DNA of 64,000 nucleotides. Source: Amycolatopsis sp. FDAARGOS 1241 (GTDB taxonomy: Bacteria; Actinomycetota; Actinomycetes; Mycobacteriales; Pseudonocardiaceae). Of the stretch, positions 37,192 through 45,491 are shown in pieces. Below the pieces are notes generated by a model. That model searched no databases and was not told the DNA's origin. It worked only from the letters and a program-made list of their open reading frames with translations. The number at the start of each line of letters is the position of its first letter. Position 1 is the first letter of the stretch. Position numbers and translations under genes: made by a program. Where the stretch lies: positions 9,204,001-9,268,000 of the forward strand of contig NZ_CP069526.1 of the NCBI RefSeq assembly GCF_016889705.1, in the 5' to 3' direction.

Positions 37192-37390
37192 GATTCCGCC
37201 GCCGCACGTTTTCGGCCCCTGACCTCGGTAGACTGGGATCGGGGACGCCCCCCTAGGGAGGGTGGGGGCCGTCTGCCGGCGGAGGGGGCAGAGCTGCGAA
37301 GGCGGAGGCGAGGAAGTGGTTCGCGTGCCCCGATCAACCCCGTCCGGGGTGAGGTGGCAGACACCTCGAGCCATCCGTCCCCGCCTGAGC

Positions 37391-37405
37391 TATGGTCTAG
37401 ACCAT
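37391..37405 (+). promoter_or_regulatory. DasR-type operator (dre) overlapping the ptsI promoter and start
   Basis: The 14-bp palindrome ATGGTCTAGACCAT (37392-37405) contains the GGTCTAGACC core of the GntR-family DasR operator, which controls PTS and chitin/GlcNAc genes in Streptomyces. TATGGT (37391-37396) can serve as -10 and would start the transcript at 37404, the A of the ptsI ATG. The operator would therefore cover both promoter and start codon of a leaderless mRNA. Confidence 0.8.
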
Positions 37406-39035
37406 GTCTGAGAGTGAGGCGACGGTGCTGAGCGGTGTTGCGGTGAGCCCCGGGCGTGCGAGCGGTCCCGTGGTGCGCGTGGCGGAGCCGTTCGGCGAGC
37501 CGGCGAGCACGCCCGCGCCCACGGATCCCGCGGCGGAGGCCGCGCGCATCGAGCCGGCCGCGCGGGCGGTGGCGGAGCGGCTGGAGGCCCTGGCGGAAGC
37601 GGCGACCGGCGAGGCCGCGACGATCCTCATCACGACTGCCGCGATGGCCGCCGATCCGGCACTGGCCACGCAGGCCCACCAGCTGGTGACGGCGCAGAAC
37701 CTTCCCGCGGCTCGCGCCGTCTACCAGGCCGCCGAGGGGTTCGCCGAGGCCCTGGCCGCGGCCGGGGGTTACATGGCCGAGCGGGTTCGCGACGTCCGCG
37801 ACGTGCGCGACCGCCTCGTGGCCGAACTCCTCGGCGTCGCCCCTCCCGGTGTGCCGGAGCTCGCGTCGCCGAGTGTGCTCGTCGCGCGGGACCTGGCGCC
37901 GGCCGACACGGCGGGCCTCGACCCGGCGAAGGTGCTCGCGCTGGTCACCGAGGAGGGCGGGCCGACGAGCCACACCGCGATCCTCGCCCGCGCGCTCGGC
38001 ATTCCCGCCGTCGTCGCCGTGCGCGGGATCCTCGACCTGGACGCGAAAGCGCTGGCCGTCGACGGCGACACCGGCGTCGTGCAACTCGCCGACCCGGCCG
38101 CACCGATCGTCACGGCCGTCGTGTCCGGCCCGGCCGAATGGAACGGCACGGGCGCGACCGCCGACGGTCACATCGTCAAGGTCTACGGCAACGTCGGCTC
38201 CCCCGCCGACGCGCAGGCGGCCGCCGCGGCCGGCGCCGAGGGCGTCGGCCTGTTCCGCACGGAGTTCGGCTTCCTCGACGCGCCGGCCGAGCCCTCCGTC
38301 GAAGAGCAGCGCGCGGCGTATGCGGCGGTGCTGGCGCCCTTCCGTGGCAAGCCGGTGATCGTCCGGACGCTCGACGCGGGCGCGGACAAGCCGCTGGCCT
38401 TCCTCAACCCCGACGTCGAGCCGAACCCAGCGCTGGGCGTGCGCGGCCTGCGCGTCGCGTTCGACCGGCCCGAGGTCCTCGACCGCCAGCTGCAGGCCAT
38501 CGCGGGCGCCGCTCAGGATTCCGGCGCGCTCGTCTCCGTGATGGCGCCGATGGTCGCGACGGCCGAGGAAGCCGCGTGGTTCGCCGAACGCGTCCGCGCC
38601 GCCGGCATCGAGCGTGCCGGCGTCATGATCGAGATCCCGGCCGCGGCGCTGTCCGCGCGGGAGATCCTCGACGTCGTCGACTTCGTGTCCGTCGGCACCA
38701 ACGACCTGGCCCAGTACACGTTCGCGGCCGACCGCCAGCTCGGCGCCGTCGCGAAGCTCAACGACCCGTGGCAGCCCGCGTTGCTGCGCCTGCTCAAGCT
38801 GATCGGTGAAGCGGCGGAGGCCACCGGCAAACCCGCCGGTGTCTGCGGCGAGGCGGCGGCCGACCCGCGGCTCGCGGTGGTGCTCGCGGGCCTGGGCCTC
38901 ACGAGTTTGTCGATGAACGCGGCAGCCGTGCGGGCTGTCGGCGCTTCACTGGCGTCGGTGACGCTGGCCGAAGCCCGCGAACGCGCGGCCGGCGCGGTCG
39001 CCGCCGCGGACGCGGTGGCGGCACGCCATGTTTAG
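37404..39035 (+). CDS. ptsI: Phosphoenolpyruvate-protein phosphotransferase (PTS enzyme I)
   Basis: A 543-residue enzyme I. The phosphoryl-accepting His190 is in GGPTSHTAILAR, the PEP-binding domain has GVGLFRTEFGFLD, EIPAAALSAREIL and SVGTNDLAQYTFAADR, and a catalytic Cys is in AGVCGEAA. It transfers phosphate from PEP to HPr. No ribosome site precedes the ATG, which fits a leaderless message under a DasR-type operator. HPr and sugar-specific enzymes are outside the window. Confidence 0.96.
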   Translation: MSESEATVLSGVAVSPGRASGPVVRVAEPFGEPASTPAPTDPAAEAARIEPAARAVAERLEALAEAATGEAATILITTAAMAADPALATQAHQLVTAQNLPAARAVYQAAEGFAEALAAAGGYMAERVRDVRDVRDRLVAELLGVAPPGVPELASPSVLVARDLAPADTAGLDPAKVLALVTEEGGPTSHTAILARALGIPAVVAVRGILDLDAKALAVDGDTGVVQLADPAAPIVTAVVSGPAEWNGTGATADGHIVKVYGNVGSPADAQAAAAAGAEGVGLFRTEFGFLDAPAEPSVEEQRAAYAAVLAPFRGKPVIVRTLDAGADKPLAFLNPDVEPNPALGVRGLRVAFDRPEVLDRQLQAIAGAAQDSGALVSVMAPMVATAEEAAWFAERVRAAGIERAGVMIEIPAAALSAREILDVVDFVSVGTNDLAQYTFAADRQLGAVAKLNDPWQPALLRLLKLIGEAAEATGKPAGVCGEAAADPRLAVVLAGLGLTSLSMNAAAVRAVGASLASVTLAEARERAAGAVAAADAVAARHV

Positions 39036-39041
39036 TACGGA

Positions 39042-39078
39042 GCCGGACCCGGCCGACGGATGGAAAACCGGGTCCGGC
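39042..39078. terminator. Convergent terminator hairpin
   Basis: GCCGGACCCGG (39042-39052) and CCGGGTCCGGC (39068-39078) form an 11-bp perfect stem between the ends of ptsI and the DUF1707 gene. It can serve both strands; there is no long T-run. Confidence 0.75.
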
Positions 39079-39091
39079 ACCGCGACGCCGG

Positions 39092-39748
39092 TCAGCCGAA
39101 CAGGCCCCGCCGAGGGTTGCGGATGACCAGCGAGCCTCCGTGGATGCGGCCCGTGAAGACGTAGCGAGGGGTGCCGGCCCGGCCGTTGCTGCCCGTCTTG
39201 TCGTCGAGCGAGCCGAACTTGATCTCGGTGATGGCGTTGTAGTCCACGGCCGCGTGTGGCGGGATGATCACCTCGACCGAGCCCCACTTCGAGTCCAGCT
39301 CGATCTCAACCACCGGCGTCGACACCTGCGCCTCGGTGAAGTCGAGCTTCGTGCTGCCGTACTTGTTGCGCACGACCAGCGCCGGCAGCACCTGCCACGG
39401 ACCGCTGCGGTGCAGCGACGAGTACTTGGCGTTGAGCTCGAGCCGCTGGCCCGGCGCGTACGTGGTGGCGCCGGTGAAGGCCGGTGCCTGGTAGGCCGGC
39501 ATCGCCTCGGGGTGCACGAGCCCGGGCAGGTCGGTGAGCACGGCGTTGAGGTCACCGCGAGTGCGGGCCGCGAGCGCCTTGTCGGTGCGCTCCGTGAACT
39601 CGTCGAGGGTGAGCATCCCCAGCCCGATCGCCTTCTGCAGCACGCCGACGACGTGTTCGCGCTCGTCGTCCGACACCCGGATGTCGCGCGCGGTCAACGG
39701 CTTCGTCTCGGTCGCGGCCTCCGCGCCGGTGGTCTCTTCCTCGGCCAT
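39092..39748 (-). CDS. DUF1707 domain protein with LiaF-like C-terminus
   Basis: A 218-residue soluble protein. An N-terminal DUF1707 (SHOCT-like) motif lies near 20-75: DIRVSDDEREHVVGVLQKAI, then GMLTLDEFTERTDKALAARTRGDL. A beta-helical C-terminal part (LELNAKYSSLHRSG, KYGSTKLDFTEA, KWGSVEVIIPPH) is as in LiaF/YvqF-type proteins. No membrane helix. Related proteins accompany envelope-stress systems, but the function here is not known. Confidence 0.8.
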   Translation of the reverse strand: MAEEETTGAEAATETKPLTARDIRVSDDEREHVVGVLQKAIGLGMLTLDEFTERTDKALAARTRGDLNAVLTDLPGLVHPEAMPAYQAPAFTGATTYAPGQRLELNAKYSSLHRSGPWQVLPALVVRNKYGSTKLDFTEAQVSTPVVEIELDSKWGSVEVIIPPHAAVDYNAITEIKFGSLDDKTGSNGRAGTPRYVFTGRIHGGSLVIRNPRRGLFG

Positions 39749-39796
39749 GTGAACGATGGTAGAACCGTAGTTCGCTCGTCAGATCGGGGAAAAACC

Positions 39797-40879
39797 CTGA
39801 ACAGACCCGTATTCCGAGCCCTGACCGCCGTCGCCGCGGCGGGCTGCCTGCTGGCCGCTTGCACGGGCGGGACCCCGGATCCGGTGCCCACCTCGACGTC
39901 GGACACCCCGGCGCCCGCGCCGAGCGGACCGCCACCGAGCGGACTGGGGGGCTCGGTCACCACGGGCGGGATCGGGGTGGAGCTGCTGCTCGCGACGTCG
40001 CCACCCACCGTGTTCGACGCCGACACCGGCACCAAGGGCACGGTGCCCGGCGTCCCGGGCGGCGACCGGCTGGTGTCCGTCAGCCGCGTCGGGCGCACCC
40101 CGGTGTTCACGAGCGCGCCGCCGTGCCGGCAGGACTGCGGGCCGGGCGACGTCTACGCGTACACCGGTCCGGGTTCGCCGCCGGCTTCGCTGGGCCAGGC
40201 GCTCAGCGTCGCGCCCGGTGCCGACGCCCGGAGCGTGTGGCTCATCCGCCAGGATTCCGCGGACAACTGCCGCCTCGAGCACGTGTCGCTCACCGGCCGC
40301 TCGCTCGGCGGTGGCGGCGTCGCGAGTTGCTCGACGATCCTGCGCCAGGAGACGTCGCACGGCCTGCTCATCACCGTCAGCAACGGCTCCCCGGAAACCG
40401 TCGACGTCCTCATCGACCCCGAAACGGGCCGCAGCGTGCAGCAGGCCCCGAGCATCCTCGCCGCCGCTGGCGACCGGCTCATCCTGGGCGGCCTGACGGA
40501 CCTGACGGTCCTCGACCTGCGCGACGGGAGCCGCAAGCGGATCCAGCCCCCGGTCGTCCAGACCAACCCGCTGATCCTCCCCAGCCGCGACGACGCCTGG
40601 GCGGCGGTGGACTTCGGCTCAGCCGCGTGGCACAGCTCGGACATCCAGACGCGCGACGTGTGGTTGCTCAACCTCTACGACTTGACCTGGCAGCAGGCGC
40701 CGTCGATGCCCTTCAGCACCGGCAACCTCAAACACTCCTCACTGGACTGGACCGACCACGGCGACCTCGTCCTCGACGACGGCGTCGTCGCGGCCTGGCA
40801 CCCGGGCGAACCCGCCTGGCGGCTGGGCTCGGCGAAGCTGACCGGTCCGCTGCAGGAGGCCGCGGTCGCGACGTCGTAG
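39797..40879 (+). CDS. Exported lipoprotein with beta-propeller-like body (CTG start proposed)
   Basis: About 360 residues. A lipobox LLAAC lies 22 residues after the proposed start, followed by a Thr/Pro/Ser linker and repeated short beta-strand segments typical of propeller folds. No ATG or GTG fits. GTG 39749 would touch the divergent DUF1707 start codon and give an over-long signal, while CTG 39797 has GGGGA at good distance. The 3' end is 3 bp from the end of the response-regulator gene. Function unknown. Confidence 0.68.
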   Translation: MNRPVFRALTAVAAAGCLLAACTGGTPDPVPTSTSDTPAPAPSGPPPSGLGGSVTTGGIGVELLLATSPPTVFDADTGTKGTVPGVPGGDRLVSVSRVGRTPVFTSAPPCRQDCGPGDVYAYTGPGSPPASLGQALSVAPGADARSVWLIRQDSADNCRLEHVSLTGRSLGGGGVASCSTILRQETSHGLLITVSNGSPETVDVLIDPETGRSVQQAPSILAAAGDRLILGGLTDLTVLDLRDGSRKRIQPPVVQTNPLILPSRDDAWAAVDFGSAAWHSSDIQTRDVWLLNLYDLTWQQAPSMPFSTGNLKHSSLDWTDHGDLVLDDGVVAAWHPGEPAWRLGSAKLTGPLQEAAVATS

Positions 40880-40882
40880 CCG

Positions 40883-41533
40883 TCAGTCCTCGTAGAGGCC
40901 GTGTTCGATGGCGTAGCGGGCCAGTTCGACCCGGTTGTGCAACTGGAGCTTGCGCAACGTCGACTGCACGTGGTTCTCCACCGTCCGGTGTGACAACACG
41001 AGCCGTTCCGCGATCTGGCGGGCGGTGAGTCCTTTCGCGACGAGGCGCAGCACGTCGGTCTCGCGTTCCGTCAGCCGCGGCGGCGACGGCTCGTCGGACG
41101 ACGGCGTGTCGGCCATGCGCCGGTATTCGCCGAGCACGAGGCCAGCCAGGCCGGCCGTGAACACGGGGTCGCCTTCGGCGGTGCGGTGGACGGCGTCCAC
41201 GAGCTCCGCGACGGAGGCCGACTTGACCAAGTAGCCCGAAGCGCCCGCCTTCACCGCTTCCAGCACGTCCGAGTGCTCGCCGGACGCCGACAGCACCAGC
41301 ACCCGCGTGTCCGGCAGCTCCGTGGTGATCTCGCGCGTCGCCTCGACGCCGGAGGTGCCGTCGAGGTTGAGGTCCATCAGCACCACGTCCGGGCGGACCG
41401 TGCGCGCGATGCGGACGGCCGCGGGCGCGTCGGGTGCGGTGGCGCGCACGTCGAAGCCGTTCTCGCCCAGGTCGCGGGCCACGCCGTCGCGCCAGATGGG
41501 GTGGTCGTCGACCACCATCACGGAAATCGTCAT
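40883..41533 (-). CDS. LuxR/NarL-type response regulator (MacR-like)
   Basis: 216 residues. The receiver domain has D9-D10, phosphoacceptor D54 (VLMDLNLDG) and the conserved Lys (GYLVKSA). The C-terminal LuxR helix-turn-helix is LTERETDVLRLVAKGLTARQ, then IAERLVLSHRTVENHV. The ATG overlaps the stop of the histidine kinase by four bases (ATGA), making a coupled two-component pair. Confidence 0.93.
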   Translation of the reverse strand: MTISVMVVDDHPIWRDGVARDLGENGFDVRATAPDAPAAVRIARTVRPDVVLMDLNLDGTSGVEATREITTELPDTRVLVLSASGEHSDVLEAVKAGASGYLVKSASVAELVDAVHRTAEGDPVFTAGLAGLVLGEYRRMADTPSSDEPSPPRLTERETDVLRLVAKGLTARQIAERLVLSHRTVENHVQSTLRKLQLHNRVELARYAIEHGLYED

Positions 41534-42678
41534 CGCCCGTCCCTCGTCGTGCTCGGCACCCGCACCTCCCACTCCGTGCCGCGGCCCGGAGCGCTGTCCA
41601 GGGTCGCGGTCCCGCCGAGATCGCGCACCCGGCCCTTGATCGACTCCACCACACCCAGGTGGCCCTCCGCCGCCGCGCGTTCGAGGCGGCCTTCGGGGAT
41701 CCCGGGGCCGTCGTCGCGGACGCTCACCACGATCTGTTCACCCAGGTCCTCCAGCAGCACCCACGCGTGGGCATCGGGGCCGGCGTGCTTCTCCACATTG
41801 GACAGTGCTTCGCGCGTCACCGCCACCAGTTCCGCCGTCACGTGCGCCGGCAGGTCCACGGTGCCCGCGGGCGTCGCGACCTGAACCGACGACGTGGCCA
41901 GCAGCTGGAGCGCCGACCGCAAGTCCGTCGTGCCGGCGGTGCCGGCCCACGTCGGTTCGGTCGTCACCAAGGCTCGCAACGCGATTTCCTGCTCACCGGC
42001 CAGCTTCGCGAGTTCGGCCGCTTCCCCGCCGACCTCGATGCCGCGCCGGCGCACGCGCGCGAGCACCTGCAGCACGCTGTCGTGGATCGAGCGCGCGAGC
42101 CGTTCCCGTTCCGCCGTCGCGGCTTCCGTGCGCAACGCCTTCGCAAGCGCTTCCGCCGAGCGCCGCGCGGTCGTGGCCGCCATGCCGATCAGCAGGCTGC
42201 TGGCGCAGAGCAGCACGCCGTCGCGGAACACGTCGAGGTCCAGCCGTTCGCGCGCGACGCCGGTGCCGATCGCGACGACCAGCCCTGCCACCACTCCGGC
42301 GCCCGCGCCGAAGCGCGTCGCGGCCGCGAGCGGTCCCACCGCGGCCCACACGGTGGTGATGAGCGGCGCCGCTTCGGCGTACTGGACATCGGACAGGATG
42401 AACGGCGACGTCAGCATCAACCCGGTCGTCACCACGACGTCGAGCACCACGAGCCAGCGCCAGCGGCAGCCTTCGCGCGCGTACGCGATTCCCGTGACGA
42501 GCGTCCACCCGCCCATCACCCCCACGACCGTCCACGCGAGCCACTCCCGCTGGAACTCACCGCGGTGCGCGATCACCACACCGAGCGCGAACAGCCAGGT
42601 GACCACACGCAGCAGCACGACGCCGCGCCACAGCGGCGTCGCCGGGTCACTTGGTGTCGTTGTCGTCGTCGTCCTCAT
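41530..42678 (-). CDS. MacS-like sensor histidine kinase
   Basis: 382 residues with four to six membrane helices in the first 180, a HisKA_3-like dimerisation helix with LARSIHDSVLQVLARV, and an HATPase domain (REALSNVEKHAG, DDGPGIPEGRL, GRGTEWEVRVP). It resembles the MacS family of Actinobacteria, which controls membrane and developmental genes in Streptomyces. ATG 42678 overlaps the end of the AI-2E transporter gene by 32 bases; a slightly later start is possible. Confidence 0.87.
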   Translation of the reverse strand: MRTTTTTTPSDPATPLWRGVVLLRVVTWLFALGVVIAHRGEFQREWLAWTVVGVMGGWTLVTGIAYAREGCRWRWLVVLDVVVTTGLMLTSPFILSDVQYAEAAPLITTVWAAVGPLAAATRFGAGAGVVAGLVVAIGTGVARERLDLDVFRDGVLLCASSLLIGMAATTARRSAEALAKALRTEAATAERERLARSIHDSVLQVLARVRRRGIEVGGEAAELAKLAGEQEIALRALVTTEPTWAGTAGTTDLRSALQLLATSSVQVATPAGTVDLPAHVTAELVAVTREALSNVEKHAGPDAHAWVLLEDLGEQIVVSVRDDGPGIPEGRLERAAAEGHLGVVESIKGRVRDLGGTATLDSAPGRGTEWEVRVPSTTRDGR

Positions 42679-43873
42679 CGCCCCGCGTCGCCACTTCGGC
42701 TTCGTCCGAGCCCGGTTCGGCGTCGTTCGGTTGCGCCGCTTGGTCGTGGAGCACGTCCACGGACTCGGGATCGGGGTCGTGCTCGTGCAGCAGCGACCGG
42801 ATGCCCGCGTTGAGCACGGCCAGCAGCGGCACGGACAGCAGCGCGCCGGCGATGCCCGCCGCGACCAGGCCGGTGGCGATCGCGAGCACCACGGCCAGCG
42901 GGTGCAGCCGCACCGCGCGGCCGAGCAGGAGCGGCTGCAGCACGTGGCTCTCCAGCTGCATCACGCCGATCACGATCGCCAGCACGATCACCGCAGCGAT
43001 GAACCCCTTGGTCACCAAGGCGATCAGCACCGCGACGCCGCCGGCGATCACCGCACCGATGATCGGGATGAACGCGCCGAGGAACACCAGCGTCGCCAGA
43101 GGGATCACCAGCGGCACCCCGACGATCCACAACCCGATGCCGATGCCGACCGCGTCGACGACGGCGACCGCGGCCGTCGCTCGGATGTAGCTGACGAGCG
43201 ACGCGAAACCGCGGCGGCCGGCGACGTCCACGCGCTTGCGCACGCGCGTCGGGATACCGCGCACCAGGAACGACCAGATCTGGTTGCCCCCGGCCAGGAA
43301 GAAGATCGTGACGAACAGCGTCAGCACGAACCCGGTGAGGATCTCGCCGACGGTGCTCGCCGTCGTCAGCGCCGTGTTGGTCAGCGACGCCTGGTTGTTC
43401 TGGATGAAGCCGATCGCCTGGTCCAGGAAGGCCTGGATCTGTTCCTGGCGCAGGTGGATCGGGCCGTTGATGAGCCAGTTGCGGATCTGGTTGAGGCTGT
43501 TGTTCAGCTGTTGCTGCAGTTGCGGCAGGCCGCTCGAGAACTGCGTGATGACGAAGGTGAGCAACCCGCCGAGCACGGCCAGCCCGGCGATCAGCACCAG
43601 CGCCGTCGCGAGCCCGCGGGGGAAGCGGATCTGCACCAGCTTTTCCACGGCGGGCGCGAGCAGCGCCGAGAGCAGCAGGGCGATGGACACCGGGATGACG
43701 ACCGCGGACAGGTAGCCGAGCAGCCACAGCACGGCGTACAGCGCGGCGATCACCACGATGAAGCGCCAGGCCAGGGCCGCGGAAACCCGCAGTCCGCGGG
43801 GGATCAGGTTCGTGACGTCGGTGTTTTCGGCGAGGAACGGTGGCTCGCGCCGTCCACGTGCTGGCTGGCTCAC
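42647..43873 (-). CDS. AI-2E family (PerM/DUF20) membrane transporter
   Basis: A 408-residue protein with about eight membrane helices and the family motifs in the second half (FLGAFIPIIGAVIAGGVAVL, then PLLLGRAVRLHPLAVVLAI). The C-terminal tail is very acidic (GDEDDDDNDTK). Family members export small molecules or ions; specificity cannot be read. GTG 43873 has GGTGGCGGA upstream; the frame upstream of it has no homology. It probably heads the operon with the MacRS-like pair. Confidence 0.85.
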   Translation of the reverse strand: MSQPARGRREPPFLAENTDVTNLIPRGLRVSAALAWRFIVVIAALYAVLWLLGYLSAVVIPVSIALLLSALLAPAVEKLVQIRFPRGLATALVLIAGLAVLGGLLTFVITQFSSGLPQLQQQLNNSLNQIRNWLINGPIHLRQEQIQAFLDQAIGFIQNNQASLTNTALTTASTVGEILTGFVLTLFVTIFFLAGGNQIWSFLVRGIPTRVRKRVDVAGRRGFASLVSYIRATAAVAVVDAVGIGIGLWIVGVPLVIPLATLVFLGAFIPIIGAVIAGGVAVLIALVTKGFIAAVIVLAIVIGVMQLESHVLQPLLLGRAVRLHPLAVVLAIATGLVAAGIAGALLSVPLLAVLNAGIRSLLHEHDPDPESVDVLHDQAAQPNDAEPGSDEAEVATRGDEDDDDNDTK

Positions 43874-44200
43874 TCCGCCACCGTATCGGTCCGCCCCGTC
43901 TTTCCGGGCGAATCGCCGCGACGCGAGGGGTCGCACGTCCCCGTGGTTCGCCCGAAGTGGCGCTTGACAGCCGGTGGTGGAGCGACCGCGCGGTAACCCC
44001 GTGTTGCCAGTGGGGATCACGCTTCGTGAGCTCCGGGCACACACTGTGTTGTTCACACGATGGTGGCATCAAGGCGTGTCAAGGGTGCGTGACGGGTGTG
44101 GCTGCTGGTTTTCTCGGTTTCGCACCGGCGAGTCAGGACGCAATTTCCGCGTTCGAGAAAGCCGAAACCCGAAAGCATTTCGAGATCAGGAGAAGCGCGA
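43874..44200. other. Divergent intergenic region
   Basis: 327 bases between the AI-2E transporter and an exported-protein gene. It should hold both promoters. A short GTGT-N5-ACAC dyad lies near 44046-44058. The segment 44104-44200 is less GC-rich than its surroundings. No riboswitch could be supported. Confidence 0.5.
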
Positions 44201-45277
44201 GTGACGAACGCTGCGGCGCACGAAAGGCGGAACGCGAAACGCGTCGGCCGCCTCGCGTCGCGCGCGCTGTTCGTCTTCGGCGGCGCGGTCGCCGCGACCG
44301 CCGCCGCGTGGCTCGTCTCGTCCCCCACCGCTTCGGCGGACACGGTTCAGCACGGCTCGGTTCAGGCCGGTGGGGTCACCGCGAGCGTCACGCCGGTCAC
44401 CGACGCGACGGTCGCGAACCTCGGTGACGTCACGCGCGGCGTCTCGCAGTTCGCCGGCAACGTGGCCGGTACCGCCGCGAGCGCCGGGCAGGACGTTTCC
44501 GCGTGCGAGCAGGACGCCACCATGTGGTCCGAGCCGGGACACGACCGGCCGATCTGCTCGCTCGACCCGCGCGACCACATCGGTGGCCCGCACCGCGACC
44601 AGGTGGGCACGACCGTCGACCACGAGGTGTCCGGGCGCGTCAGCGACGCCGTCACCGACCTCGGCGAGGACGCGATCCTGCACCCGGCGCAGCGGACCCT
44701 CGGCGCGGTCGAGCACCTCGCCCGCAAGCCCGAGGACACGCGCCGCGTGCTCGACGAGGCCACGGCTCCGTCGCCCGCGGCGCAGGACTTCGGCCGCAAG
44801 GTGTGGGACCTGCTCGACCCGAGCCACACCGGCGCACTCGTCGGCCTGCCGGAGCTCCCGGACTCGCCGCTCGAACCGGCCGCTCCGGTCTCCGCCGCCA
44901 CCGGGGCCACCGGCAACGCGGAGCAGAACCTTGGCGCCGCAGCGGTTTCCACCTCCGACGCGCTGCGGGCGATCTTCGAGCGCTCCGCCCACGAGGACCT
45001 GAATTCGGCCGGCAGCACGGGTGCGCCGTCGCGCGACGACCACCGCAACCTGCCGGACCCGTTCTCCCCGGCGCAGCTCCCGAGCGCGCCGCCCTCCATC
45101 CCGAATGTCCCCGGCGGCGGCAGCACCGCCCCCGGTGGTCACCTCGACGGCCTCAACTTCGGTGTGCCCGCGTGGGTCACCGCTGCCGTCGACAACGCCG
45201 TGGCGGGTTCGACCCGTGCCGGTGTGCGGCACACGCCGCTGAACACGGGCGAGCAGCCCGGCGTCACTCCTGACTGA
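44201..45277 (+). CDS. Exported protein of unknown function
   Basis: 358 residues from GTG 44201, with AGGAGAAG upstream. A long signal peptide with basic n-region ends in SPTASA. The mature part has a cysteine pair (SACEQD, PICSLD), helical segments (VSDAVTDLGEDAILHPAQ) and Pro/Ser-rich ends. No catalytic motif. It precedes the chaplin-like repeat protein gene, and the signal peptides are alike, so a joint surface role is possible. I do not recognise the family. Confidence 0.68.
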   Translation: MTNAAAHERRNAKRVGRLASRALFVFGGAVAATAAAWLVSSPTASADTVQHGSVQAGGVTASVTPVTDATVANLGDVTRGVSQFAGNVAGTAASAGQDVSACEQDATMWSEPGHDRPICSLDPRDHIGGPHRDQVGTTVDHEVSGRVSDAVTDLGEDAILHPAQRTLGAVEHLARKPEDTRRVLDEATAPSPAAQDFGRKVWDLLDPSHTGALVGLPELPDSPLEPAAPVSAATGATGNAEQNLGAAAVSTSDALRAIFERSAHEDLNSAGSTGAPSRDDHRNLPDPFSPAQLPSAPPSIPNVPGGGSTAPGGHLDGLNFGVPAWVTAAVDNAVAGSTRAGVRHTPLNTGEQPGVTPD

Positions 45278-45313
45278 TCCACCCCACCCGCGGGGTCGCT
45301 GACGCGACAGCGA

Positions 45314-45336
45314 AGCCGGGCACCTTCGTGCCGGCT
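45314..45336 (+). terminator. Hairpin after the exported-protein gene
   Basis: AGCCGG(G)CAC-CTTC-GTGCCGGCT folds into a 9-bp stem with one bulged G and a four-base loop, 37 bp past the stop. There is no T-run, so it is a weak or tail-less terminator. Confidence 0.45.
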
Positions 45337-45491
45337 CGGCGTCACCGACTGAAGCCCGCGGGTTTCTCGCGTCGCGCGCTGTCCGCGCACGCACTGCACC
45401 ACCCTCTGGTGCGCCTTTCCCGCCTCGGAACAAGCGAAAAGCGCACCTCCACAAGCCCGCAAGGGAACCCGAAATGAAGGAGAAAAACCCC

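Larger units (their letters stand above)
36043..37390. other. Long non-coding interval between rbsK and ptsI
   Basis: About 1.35 kb with several long open frames on both strands, none convincing. Amino-acid composition is skewed to Arg, Ser, Ala and Cys, no domain is recognisable, and the repeat period changes frame. It contains imperfect tandem repeats (36281-36930), a Pro/Ser-biased low-complexity stretch (about 36930-37140) and two DnaA boxes (37153-37191). Confidence 0.7.

Noticed and set aside
36068..37222. Open frames through the tandem-repeat interval on both strands
   Set aside because: Repeat periods (156 and 174 are multiples of three, 175 is not) do not keep frame, the composition is Ser/Arg/Cys-rich, and no domain or start signal is seen.
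43874..44200. Riboswitch upstream of the exported-protein genes
   Set aside because: The interval is long and partly AT-richer, but no motif of a known class (for example c-di-AMP) could be matched by eye.
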